Positions 51,171 through 61,787 of a stretch of 64,000 bases of DNA are shown here, one piece after another (position 1 is the first letter of the stretch; each line of letters starts with the position of its first letter). Both the position numbers and the translations under genes were made by a program. The notes below the pieces were generated by a model that was not told where the DNA came from, did no database searches, and worked only from the letters and a program-made list of their open reading frames with translations. Origin of the DNA: Suillus spraguei. Lineage: Eukaryota; Basidiomycota; Agaricomycetes; Boletales; Suillaceae. Where the stretch lies: contig JABCPU010000147.1 of NCBI GenBank assembly GCA_016800925.1, positions 62,001-126,000 on the forward strand, given 5' to 3'.

Positions 51171-54100
51171 TCACATTGAGAGAGCTGAGTGAAAAAAGGA
51201 TTGAGTACTGGAGCATAGGTAGCATTACTGGAAAGACTCACTCAAAACCCAAGAATGCAAGCTAGTCATCGTAGCTTTATCACTTGCGTTCATCGCGATG
51301 CGGTACGATTCGAACGCCTCTCCAAGTTTGCCAGCTCCAAGGAGCGCCTTGATCAAGTTCTGGTTGGAGGTCAGCCACAACTTCTCGATGTCCCATCCAA
51401 AGAGCTGCAAAATAGGTCCAGTTGAGCACGTGTGAGTTTTCAGGTGACATCACATGGAACGTACCACAGTGAAAGCCTCGCAGACAGCAGGGGCCGCAGA
51501 TTGAGCCAAGAAAGTGATAGCCTTGACAGCCACACTGAAGTGCTCGATGGCCTCACTATGATACGCGGCCCTCAAGGCCATAATCCCTAGTCGCATTCGC
51601 AGACTCGCCTGGTGCACGAAGCGCAGACGCATCAGTCAGTGGACAGACATAAGCATGATTGTGAAAGAGACTCACCACCACGACACCATAAGTGAGGGGA
51701 TCGACAGAATTAGACAGCTTATCCACACGTAGCATGGCCTCTTCATGTCTGTTCGCATTGAACAGTGCAATTGCCTGAAACCCGTAATGAGGTGCGGAGT
51801 ATGGAATGACCAAAAAATCAACTTGCCTTGATTAAGCAAAGGAACCAAGTAGCATCCATATTTCCCTCCGTGAGCGTGAACCCCAGGTCAAATGTCATCC
51901 TCGCGTCTTCGATATGCTGTTGTCCACAGAGGGCGATACCTTTGGCGACATAACCAGCCAACGACGTCCGTATGGCAAGGGACTGTGCGAGCATCGAGGT
52001 CAGTGAAATTTTAAGCGAGGAGTGAATCATTGTCACCTTGTTTGCATCCTGAAGCGCACGGTTCCACTCGAGTTTGCGTGCCATAACGAAAGAGCGGTTG
52101 GCATAGGAGGCGAAATTCTTGGCATCGGCGGTAATCTCTTCAGTGAGGACCTTTTCAGCGATAGACAAGTCCCCTGTGATGGATGCAGTACGCTTGGTGA
52201 TAGCGAGGAGCTCAGTCGTGGTGATGGTAAGTCCCTGCGTGAAAGAAAGCTCAAATAACGCCATATGAATAAAAGATAAAATCATACCTTTGAAACAGCC
52301 AGCTCAGACTTGGTAACAGACTGCTCCGATATGGTGGCAGACTTGGTCGCAGATAGCTCCGATTTAGCAACAGATTGTCCAGCCTTGGAAACGGACTGTT
52401 CACTCGATACAGAGTGGACAGTCTGGAGAACCGAAGATGATTGCAAAGACTTTGAATCGGAGACTGCGGTCGTCGAAACCGCTTGCTGAGACTTGAAATC
52501 GTGGCCTACGTTTGTCAAAACTGCTTGCTGAGACTTGTAATCGTGGCCTGCGGTTGTCGAAACTGCTTGCTGAGACTTGAAATCGTGGCTGCGGTTGTCG
52601 AAACTGCTTCCTGAGACTGAAATCGTGGCTTGCAGTCGTCAAACTGCTTGCTGAAGCCTGGAATCATGGATTGCGGTCGCCGAAACTGCTTGCTGAAGCT
52701 TTGAATCGTGGCTTGCGGTCGTCAAAACTGCTTCCTGAAGCCTGGAATCATGGATTGCGGTCGCCGAAACTGCTTGCTGAAGCTTTGAATCGTGGCTTGC
52801 GGTAGTCAAAACTACTTGCTGAAGCCTAGAATCATGGATTGCGGTCGCCGAAACTGCTTGCTGAAGCTTTGAATCGTGGCTTGCGGTCGCCGAAACTGCT
52901 TGCTGAAGCTTTGAATCGTGGCTTGCGGTCGCCGAAACTGCTTGCTGAAGCTTTGAATCGTGGCTTGCGGTCGTCAAAACTGCTTCCTGAAGCATGGAAT
53001 CATGGATTGCGGTCGCTGAAACTGCTTGCTGAAGCTTTGAATCGTGGCTTGCGGTAGTCAAAACTGCTTCCTGAAGCCTGGAATCATGGATTGCGGTCGC
53101 CGAAACTGCTTGCTGAAGCTTGAATCGTGGCTTGCGGTCGTCAAAACTGCTTCCTGAAGCCTGGAATCATGGATTGCGGTCGTCGAAACTGCTTCCTGAA
53201 GCTTGGAATCATGACTTGCGGTGGTCAAAACTGCTTGCTGAAGCTTGGAATCATGGCTTGCGGTCGTCGAAACTGCTTGTTGAAGCTTGGAATCGGAGCT
53301 CTTCAATGAATCATGTTGATATTCTACAACCTTTGGATAGAAATGAGGATGTTGAGATAGAGAACATGTACTCGTCTAATTGGAAATTACCTTTGGCGCA
53401 GGTTGTAGGACCTTGACAAAAAAGATGTAAGATGAGATAACAAGAGCAAGGTAGACCGACCGAAATTTACCTTTTCGTTCACCCAAGCATAGTATGCTGG
53501 CATAATACCCCCGGGTGCCGCCCACTCTGTGATTTTTTTATCATACCCTCCGCTAAGGATATGTGCGCCATCTGCGGAGAAGGTTGCGCAAACGACAGAA
53601 GATGTGTGGTGGAAGATGGCAACAGTTTGTTTGTCGGAAAGCTGCCAGAGACGAACAGAGTTGTCGCTAGAGGCGGAAACTGCATGCGTGCCTGCAGAAT
53701 TGATGGCGATAGAATTGACTTTATATGTGTGGCCCGTCCAGGGAATACCGACCTGGGTCCAGTTAGACGTGTTCCACTCCCTTATGGTAGGATCATGGTC
53801 GTCTCCCCCAGAAAGAAGGGGTTTTATCAGGAGACCAGGCGAGTGATAATGTACCGTGACTGTGCCCTTGAACTTCTCTTGCAATTTCTCGCCAAGTAGA
53901 TTTGGATATCTCGGTCTGTTGCAACTGCAAGCATGTGTACGCCAGACCACGCATACCGAACGCAGCGGACAGTACTGCCGCAGTCGTAATTTCCGGGGTA
54001 TTGCGCCCAAGTCCTGGTGTCCCAAAACTTGACCTGTGATCATCTGCTGCCGACGACGCGGTGACGACGAGCGCATTGTCAGGTGAAAAGTCCAGCGAGC

Positions 54101-54418
54101 GGACTGCACTACCGTGGGCTTTGATAGGTTTAGTGAGAGACTGCCCAGTTTTGCCTGCCAGGCGATGAGCTCTCCGTGCTCGTCACTAGTAACTATCATT
54201 TGCCCATCTCGTGATACCCCCAATCCCATGACCTCACCGTTGTGCCCTTCCATTTTCTTCAAAACTTGAGCCGTCTTCATGTCCCACAGACGAACCCGCC
54301 CGTCTTCGGAGGCGCTGACCATCCGTTGACTATAGGGAACATGTGCGACTGCGTGAATTGTGTGTGTGCGGTCGTCGAACACTCGAGTAGGAGTGGTAAT
54401 AGGAATAGGGTGCACCAT
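51171..54418 (-). pseudogene. WD40 - 14-residue repeat - TPR protein, left copy, frame broken
   Basis: The ATG is at 54418 (M-V-H-P-I-P-I-T-T-P). WD repeats follow (S-A-S-E-D-G-R-V-R-L-W-D; A-S-S-D-N-S-V-R-L-W), and a 21-nt exon (V-L-Q-P-A-P-K) joins to V-V-E-Y-Q-H-D-S. A long array of 14-residue repeats comes next (S-H-D-S-K-L-Q-Q-A-V-S-A-T-A type), then TPR-like helices (S-I-A-E-K-V-L-T; W-N-R-A-L-Q-D-A-N-K; I-E-D-A-R-M-T-F). The last short exon ends at TGA 51171-51173. Compared with the right copy, the WD40 exon has three single-base losses and one 2-base loss (about 53840-54170), and the repeat array has at least four single-base losses. Most lie in short homopolymers. As written the gene is broken. 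It may be a pseudogene or a real gene with consensus errors. Confidence 0.6.
52470..53300 (-). repeat. 42-bp coding minisatellite, about 20 units
   Basis: Tandem 42-bp units encode 14-residue repeats, mostly S-H-D-S-K-L-Q-Q-A-V-S-A-T-A and a variant I-H-D-S-R-L-Q-E-A-V-L-T-T-A. The few units nearest the TPR end are of another type (H-D-F-K-S-Q-Q-A-V-S-T-T). Fourteen residues equal two heptads with regularly placed Leu/Val, so an extended amphipathic helix or coiled coil is likely. Unit number is estimated from length. Confidence 0.85.
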
Positions 54419-55573
54419 TTTACTTGAGGTAGGTGGTGTTGAGTACTGTTGAATAAACTTGGCAGAGTGATTCTGGATGTAGCTGTGAATAGGTGTGTTC
54501 GCTGCGCGTTTTATATTGCTTCATTTGACGCTCAACATGTTCTTAGTACTACCTTGACGCATTTCAGATCATAGCCTTCGGACACCACAGACAGTCATCC
54601 GCCCGGTGACATGTGAATCAGGAGATCTGATAAACGCGGGGCTTCTTTTCACCCGATTGACGCTACACGTCTTTCACTGTAATTTACGGATTCAACATTC
54701 TAACTCCGGTGATGTTAACGTACCTTGTTTTTCGATGGGCCTTCTGATAGAATGATCCGGCGTCCGAATCGCATATGCGTTTTGCCGGAAGTTTCACTTC
54801 CAAAGACGTCGAGCAAGGTCTATACTTGCAAACCGTGCCGTAAGTTTACTGTAAGGAATGAGCATGAGCCATTATACTATTATCTTTAATCCAAGCATTT
54901 GTTTCCTCGTCGCACTATCAAGAACCAAATCAGCGTCACAGAAACAAGCGCGAGTACTTCTCCTCGATCGAATATAATCCAACGCTCAGATTCTTGACAT
55001 CACCACTTCGTGTGTACAAAATAACTCGGCGTTTCGAAACGCACGGCTACAGAACAACCGAACAACCTTGACAGATGCCTAGACTCCAGAGATCAGTGAG
55101 ACGTAATAAGAGAGGTCAAATCCCCCATTACATAGTGAAGGCCAGACCAATGGGACATACAGAGGCTCAGTTACGTCGGGAATGAAAAAAAAAGAAAAAA
55201 AAAAAAAAGGAACCCCACCGGTCGCTTCCACAGTCATAGCATTGTTACTTACAACTTTCCGGCGAATGGAGCTCACTTACGTAGCCATGTGGTCGGCACA
55301 GGGTACGCCCCGAGAATTGATTTTTTTTAATTAAGACAAAAGTCTGTGGCAATGCTGCCTATGCATTGCAGAGTAGCTGCACGTACGTAGCTACAACGTA
55401 AATCAGTCAAATTACTCGCTCGCATCGACGGTCTCACCTTCAATCACATACTTGTCTTTCTCGTCCTTGCAATACTACTGTCACCGGGTGGATTCCTAGG
55501 AGCCTCTTGATCGTTTTGGCATGACCATTTGGGCTTCATGACTGCCTCCTGGGATACGCCGCCGCGGATGAAG
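54419..55573. other. upstream region of left WD40/TPR copy
   Basis: This is noncoding as far as I can tell and conserved with 60605-61787 in reverse. A small frame (M-T-V-E-A-T then P-D-V-T/S-E-P-L) is shared by both arms and may be part of an exon of an unrecognised gene. Confidence 0.4.
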
Positions 55574-56016
55574 AGGGCCAGGGGTCAGGCCCGCAGGCCC
55601 AACCCTACAAAAGTCGTACCATCTTAGTGTACATCGGAGCTAAATCGACCTGACCAGTGATGTATGAGAACAATCACAGGCAATCCCCGTACCCATCAAC
55701 TGCGAGTAATACTTAATGTAACTCATCTGACGAAAGACCAGGTTGTGACACCCTTGATCCGCTGTCAGCGGATGGCGGCACTATAGTTAACTAGAATAGT
55801 AGTACCAATTTCATGGGCAATGAATACCAACTGTGGGCAGAAGATCATGAATGAACTGTACAGTTATGCCAGAATGGACCGAGTGACTCACAAATACACG
55901 TCGGTCTATCTTAGAAAAATTTAGCCGGCACTTGAGCGCTCGGCCCACAACAACTGAATCACATGGCTGGGCTTCTATGGGGCTCAGCGGGCCAGAAGGG
56001 CCTGAGCCCTGGTCCT
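55574..56016. mobile_element. MITE-like element, left copy
   Basis: The left end reads AGGGCCAGGGGTCAGGCCC. The right end, reversed, reads AGGACCAGGGCTCAGGCCC, so about 17 of 19 bases pair as terminal inverted repeats. The GC-rich AGGGCxAGGGCTxAGGCC style resembles hAT-type ends. The element is about 440 bp with no transposase frame. No target-site duplication was found. A matching copy sits at the mirrored place of the other arm, so insertion probably predates the duplication. Confidence 0.5.
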
Positions 56017-56135
56017 GAAGGTACATTGTGCTGGCCTAACAGCTCAATACATAACGGACTCGGCGGGATTGTCGGGGTGATGGGCGTCCCGGCACAAGTT
56101 CCTGTTCAGTCGACGAAATATTTTTACTGTGAATT

Positions 56136-58229
56136 AACATGATCCGGTACATCACCTTGCTCCGTAAGGTCATGTTCAAACTTCAGATCATCAAAACTTA
56201 TATAATTATGTAACTAAACACGTGACCATAATCTCTTGTACTCTCCTCGCTCGTTGCTCGACGGGTTCACCTCACTTAAGCTCAACGAACTTATTTTATT
56301 CAGCACGCGCTTGTGCACATCCAGAATTTATATATGACATCGTTCTATCTGTCTGTAATTGTACGAGGTTTTTCAGTACATTTCTGTAGAGCTCATTCAT
56401 TTTGTGCAGTTCGAAATATCTGCTCATGCTGTCCTTGCTCTAAAATTCGAACCAGTCCTCGCTGGAGCTCGATGAGCTCACCTCGCTGCACCTCATTCGC
56501 ACTTAACGCAACTGCTAGTTCTTCCAAGAGATGGGAAAATATGAAAAGGAATCTCGTGCACAACCTCAGCTTTGTCGTTGCATCTCGCCTGTTGTGTGTT
56601 GTGCTTCAGTGGGACTCGGACATGCGTGTGATGATTCTCCGTGGTTTCCTCACACTATGGGAGTGTTTGCAGCGATTGCCTCATGGTATTGAGGAATACT
56701 GCTCGCTCGTTTGTTCAGAAGAATGTAGATATTTACATCAAACCGGGCACCTTGTTTACTGTTCAGTTTGAATGAGTGGTATTCGTTTTATAAACGCATT
56801 ATTTGGTCTGATATTTGTGGCTGATATAACGTTCGGAACACCGTGCACCATTGACGCGGGGACTTAGGCTTGGCTGACGCGGTAGCATTCGACTCTCAGT
56901 TGCACGATTCATGGCCTTTGAATCTTTCATTATTTTATTCATCATAGGGACACAGACTACTAGCTATATACTAGTACATATGTCAATGACCATTTTCTTT
57001 CCCTTTTCTCTGGACCTTTGCGAAGATTAACGCACAGCCAGCAGCGAAGGAGCTACAGCTTTGGATAACTCGTCTGAAGATGGGTTACCACTGTGTTGAG
57101 ATACACATTCCGCCGCCTGTGATATTGACCAGCATTCAAACCCTACTTCTGAGTCCTCAAACGCAGACAACTGGGTCTACGTTGGTCAGCAAGCTGTTAG
57201 CAGGACAGCTTATCATGGATTACCCCAAGCCACTCCAACAGTTTGCTATTGGGCCTCGTTCCGAGCTTGGGCGCGTTTTTGAAATTATCGGTCGACATGG
57301 AAATGGGGCTTCTCGTTCAAAATTGTCGCTGTGATCAACGTAGTTACGTATAGGAAGTGTATATGGTACTCGTGGTGGACCCGAACGCCTCGCCTATACC
57401 TGTGGAACGAACACAAGGATGACGCGCCGCAGTATATGATTTGAATAAATGGTTGCCCAGATTTCGTCACTCTAAACGCAACGCCCACTTTCTCAGTTTA
57501 CAGGTGGTTGCAGTGATATCTGTTTGAGTTGGTCTGAACAGGTGTTTCTCATGAGTGATGCTCTATGCCACTTAAATTCCCATACTGCTGACCGGCAAAT
57601 GATTCACTTAGCTGGCACGTACGAGTGTGAACGTGTCACTGGCAACACTTGTCATTCTGAAATAGATGCCAAACGATTAACTAAGCAGAATGGATTGTCA
57701 TCCGATTATCAATATCAGAGATGGAAAGTACGAACAACAAGCCAATATTTCTAATGGAATATGATAGCAATCTCAGTTATAACCTGAAGGTGGGACATGT
57801 GCCTAAATTGCCCAAATATGCTCCATTGAAGTCATATGTAGCACGGGGTATGAGGACGAGATAGAAATGCTGTCCCCAGGGAATGAGGCGTCGCCAAAGG
57901 TAGAACATGTCTTTGAAGAGCCAATTTGACTGGGAGAAAGAAAAATGGCTCGAACACATCGGAGGAGGTCCGCGTTAAAAGAAGATTTCATAAGCGACCA
58001 ATGGGTATTACTCATTACTAGCAAGAGCGCGTCGATTACATATGGGTAGTAAAGGTAACCTGTGAGACAGATAGTAAGCATCGAGTTGATGGAAAGAAAG
58101 AGGAAATAATAGAATAGAATCAGTGGTGCAAATATTTGGCTGTATGCTCTACCGTTCGTCAACGCTCATAGCTACGACTGGGGCGGCAAGCGAAATCATC
58201 ATGAAAAAAAAGGGAACATCACCCACCTT
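56136..58229. other. spacer of the inverted duplication, left part, no firm gene
   Basis: Plus-strand frames at 56313-56771 and 57080-57334 have no recognisable motif. A minus-strand hydrophobic frame at 57803-58162 lies just downstream of the mitochondrial-type gene and could be UTR. Nothing is assigned. Confidence 0.35.
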
Positions 58230-58817
58230 TTACATAGATTTGGGTCTACGTCCTAAGAGACGAAGACCACCTAGTCGAATAGGCTCTACAACTACCCGAG
58301 AGAACATTGGAGAAAGATATAACGAAAGACCAATGCGGATGGGTAAAAGCGCCTGAACAAACATCAATCACCATCCCAACTGTGAAAAGAAAAAAAAATA
58401 CCTTGACTGCACCATATGCTAAAACAGCATTTGCGACGTCCCCCGCTAGCTTTCCAGATAATTGGCTCGTTTGGGTCTGGTCAACAAGTTCGCCTTTCTT
58501 GAAGCCGAAGACACCGTATCGACGTCCAACGCGACCAGCCCATTGCTCGCCTTCATCAACCCGCGATCTCAGCTGGGTGTTCACCCAAGACTGATCATCA
58601 ATAGACCCATCTCGGTTGAGAGCAACAGCGTTAACAGCATGCTCGCCTGCACCCAGACTGCGTGCCGTGTAAAAAACCCCACGATGGGGACGATGGCAGT
58701 TAATTCATGAAGGATGGCGAACGAGACTAGGAGAGAAGGTAGTGATGTTCCCGTCCTCCTAGAAATCGCGGTGAGAGCATTTCTGTAAGGTGCAAATCGT
58801 CCTTCAGAGTTCGACAT
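58230..58817 (-). CDS. conserved fungal mitochondrial-type membrane protein (Mrx15/YNR040W-like?)
   Basis: The ATG at 58817 gives M-S-N-S-E-G-R-F-A-P-Y. Then come A-L-T-A-I-S-R-R-T-G-T-S-L-P-S-L, a hydrophobic helix (F-A-I-L-H-E-L-T-A-I-V-P-I-V-G-F-F) and W-A-G-R-V-G-R-R-Y-G-V-F-G-F. The next stretch is L-A-G-D-V-A-N-A-V-L-A-Y-G-A-V-K. After a GTATTT..TTCAG intron it ends A-L-L-P-I-R-I-G-L-S-L-Y-L-S-P and G-R-R-P-K-S-M (stop 58230-58232). Two helices, a basic start and about 180 residues fit a conserved fungal inner-mitochondrial-membrane family; the Mrx15 link is from memory and uncertain. The T-run on the coding strand (A-run 58671-58676) has six bases where seven are needed to pass from G-F-F to Y-T-A-R-S-L-G. 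The gene lies in the spacer of the inverted duplication. Confidence 0.68.
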
Positions 58818-60134
58818 GCAAAATTTTATAGGCAGGACACAGCTTAGATAATAAGGCCGGATACGTGTCGAGTGGCTGTGCAGCTAAATTTTGCGAGTCA
58901 TTACGACCGCGTCATCAACAATATTGCCCAAATTCAATGTAAACTCAGACTACCTCAGACACTGAGCACAATCCATGCACTAGTGTAGGTGGATACTTGG
59001 AGAGGAAGTGTGCAATGTCAATCGATTCCATATCTGGTGAGAAAATAAACTAAGAACAAGAACCAGCCAACATAATTGACACTAAAAGTTGGCATTAGTA
59101 CACCCTGCGGAATCCAAGCGAAGTGTGAGCAATGGAGCACCTATATTTTAGCTATAGTGTCACAGAAAGCACCACATTCTGTGAAGCTCTCGCTAAAACA
59201 TAGATCCTTCGAACATTTCAACGACTCCTGTTACAACTGGTGTCACTCTGCACTCCGCCTCAAATGCTCTATCCTTCCCTCGACTCATGAGACACTTTCA
59301 CGTCTCGTACTGCTTCGCTTCAGAAGTTCCTTGATAGTTCTGAATTGAACCAGTTACCAGCACGGTGCGGAGGCATATCCCGTGATAGACTACATTTTGC
59401 GGTCAAAGAAGAACCTAGATGGTTCGAGTGCCAATCAGCATAGTATTTGCGATAACATCTCATCTCACGTTGGTTCTCTAAGAACATTCCTAGTGCTTCT
59501 GGTTGAGGCGAAAAATGGCTTGGTGGCATGCCCTTTACCTTGGATACACGCTTTCACTCCCATTCCTGCTCATCGAAAGGCCGGTGATTTCAAAAACAAG
59601 TCCGAGCTCGGACGAGGAGTGGAACAATGGCGAGCCGTTGAAAATAGCTTGACCAAATTTCATGATAAGCTATCCTGCTAACAGGTTCCTGACTGACGTA
59701 GACCTCGATTGTCTGACCACACTGGAAACAAGGATGTTCGATTATTCAGAAGAAGCAGGACACGCAGGTAACCAACAGTAGGGTTTGGATGTTGGTCAAG
59801 ATCACAGGCAGGCGGCAACTCGTCTTCAGACAAGTTGTAGCTTCTTCGCTGCCGGCTAAAGAATGTGTGTCTGTTAAACGTCAACATTGCTTCGCAGAAG
59901 GTCCAGAAAAAGGGAGGGAAACCAGACATAGCTAGCATTTTTCCCCATGTCAATGAATAAAATAATGAAGGAATTATCATGAACCGTCCAACTTGATCTG
60001 GGAGTCGAATGCAGAACATAGGAATGCTTGCAGTGCGCACTGGCGCGAAGGCTCGTCAGCGGCGCATGAAAACAAGGTGCACGATCCTGAAGGTGTGACT
60101 GCCGTCTTGTCACGATGTCGGTTAGAACATTACG
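58818..60134. other. spacer of the inverted duplication, right part, no firm gene
   Basis: Frames at 59320-59529 (minus) and 59382-59681 (plus) overlap each other and have no motif. Nothing is assigned. Confidence 0.35.
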
Positions 60135-60213
60135 GTAAGTTCCGACTGAACAGGAACTCGCATGCACTACTAATCACCCTCAAAGTCCATTGAGGCTAGT
60201 ACAATGTACCTTT

Positions 60214-60604
60214 AGGGCTAGGGCTCAGGCCCCGGCTAAATTCTCTAAAACGCGATGTATATTTGTGAGTTCTTGGTCCATTCCGGAACCGTTACTAACT
60301 GTACAATTTATGATCTTCTGCATTCATTGCCCCTAAAGTCAGCTATTTTGGTCAGCAATAATACCGTCATCACGCGGTCCAGCGGATCAAGAACGGCATG
60401 GCCTGGTCTTCCGTGGTCAGGACAAGTTCGCCATCGACTAAAGATCCTGCAGATATCAGTTACATCAAGTATTACTCACAGCTGATGCGGTTTGACAGCC
60501 GGGATTACCTGTGATTGTTCTCATACAGGTCCATTTAGCTTTGATATACACCAAAATGGCTGAATTTTTGTAGGGTTAGGCCTCCGGGCCTGAGCCCTGG
60601 CCCT
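60214..60604. mobile_element. MITE-like element, right copy
   Basis: Left end AGGGCTAGGGCTCAGGCCC (60214-60232) and reversed right end AGGGCCAGGGCTCAGGCCC (60586-60604) pair at 18 of 19 bases. Length is 391 bp, with no transposase. Flanking 8-mers do not match, so no target-site duplication is evident. The interior is alignable to the left copy but diverged. Confidence 0.55.
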
Positions 60605-61690
60605 CTCCATCTCTATCGGTCACTGAAAGCTTCCGATGGAAGAGCGCGGCTGCCTATCCCAGAAGGCAGTCATGAGGACAAAGCAGTTATGCCGAAACAG
60701 TGAAGAAACCCCGAGGAATCCACCCGATGATAATAGCATTGCAAAGGCGAGAAAGACAAATATGCAATCAGAAGTGAGACTGTCCGTACGAGCAAGTGAG
60801 TCAATTGATTTACGTTGCAGCTGCGTACGCATAACTGCTCTGCGACAACAGGCCAGCATTGTCAAATTCTTTTGTTTTGATTAAAAAAACCATTTTAACC
60901 TCTCGGGGCTACCCTATGCCGACCACAGGACTACGTAAGTAAGCTCCAATTCTCCGGCAAGTTTTGTAAGTAATAATGCTATGACCGTGGAAGCAACCGC
61001 CAGGATTCCTGTCCTCATTCCCGACGTATCTGAGCCTCTATGCCCCATTGGTCTGGCCTTCACGATGTAATGGGGAATTTGACTTCTTTTGTTACGTCTC
61101 GATGATCTCTGGAGTCTAGGCCATCTGTCAAGGTCTTGATCGAGTTCGCGGTAGCCGTGCGTTTTGAAACACTGAATTATTTTGTACACACGAAGTGGTG
61201 ATTGAACAAGAATCTGAGCGTCACAGTCCTAGGCGTTGGATTGTGTTTCACCGACTTGCGCTTGTTTCTGTGACGCTGATTTGGTTCTTGATAGTGCGAC
61301 GAGGAAACACACGCTTGGATTAAAAAATAAACTCATATTCCTTATAGTAAACTTATGGCACGGTTTGCAAGATATATACCTTGCTCGATGTCCTTGGAAG
61401 TGAAACTTCCCGCAACACGTATATGCGATTCAAACGCCAGGTCATTCTATGTATCAGGAGGGGCATAGAAAGACAAGGTACGTTACATCACCGGAGTTAG
61501 GACGTTGAATTCGTAAATTACAGCGAACAGCATATAACACCGATCGGATGAAACGAAGTCCCGAGATTATCAGATCTCCCGGTTCACATGTCACCGGGCG
61601 GATGACTGTCTGGTGTTCGAAGGTTATGTTCCTACGTATCTAAAATGCGTCAATGTAGTACTAAGGGCATGTTGAGCGTCAAATGAAGAA

Positions 61691-61697
61691 TATAAAA
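61691..61697 (+). promoter_or_regulatory. TATA box of the right WD40/TPR gene
   Basis: TATAAAA lies 91 bp before the ATG at 61788 and is conserved in the left arm (54508-54515, reversed). It argues against the longer in-frame start at 61683, which would lie upstream of the TATA box. Confidence 0.55.
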
Positions 61698-61787
61698 CGC
61701 GCAGCCAACACACCTATTCTCAGCTACATTCAGAATCACTCTGCCAAGTTCATTCAGCAGTGCTCGACACCACCTACCTCAAGTAAA

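Larger units (their letters stand above)
51171..56135. repeat. left arm of large imperfect inverted duplication
   Basis: Read in reverse complement, this interval matches the right arm (from about 60135 to the window end) in the same order. It covers the inner flank, the MITE-like element, a noncoding block with a shared small frame (M-T-V-E-A-T), the promoter with TATAAAAC (54508-54515 reversed), the WD40 exons, the 14-residue repeat array and the TPR exons. Identity is high in exons and lower in noncoding parts. One clear difference is a T-rich tract of about 25 nt (about 55187-55212, A-rich on plus) where the right arm has TGTCCT. Confidence 0.85.

Noticed and set aside
52470..53300. Tandem array as a CRISPR
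   Set aside because: Units are contiguous 42-bp coding repeats without spacers in a eukaryotic gene.
59410..59440. tRNA-like GGTTCGAGTGCC
   Set aside because: No matching acceptor stem, D-arm or anticodon arm could be folded nearby; other GGTTCGA words also failed.
61683..61787. Longer N-terminus of the right WD40 protein (M-K-N-I-K-R)
   Set aside because: It starts upstream of the TATA box at 61691-61697; the Met at 61788 matches the start of the left copy.
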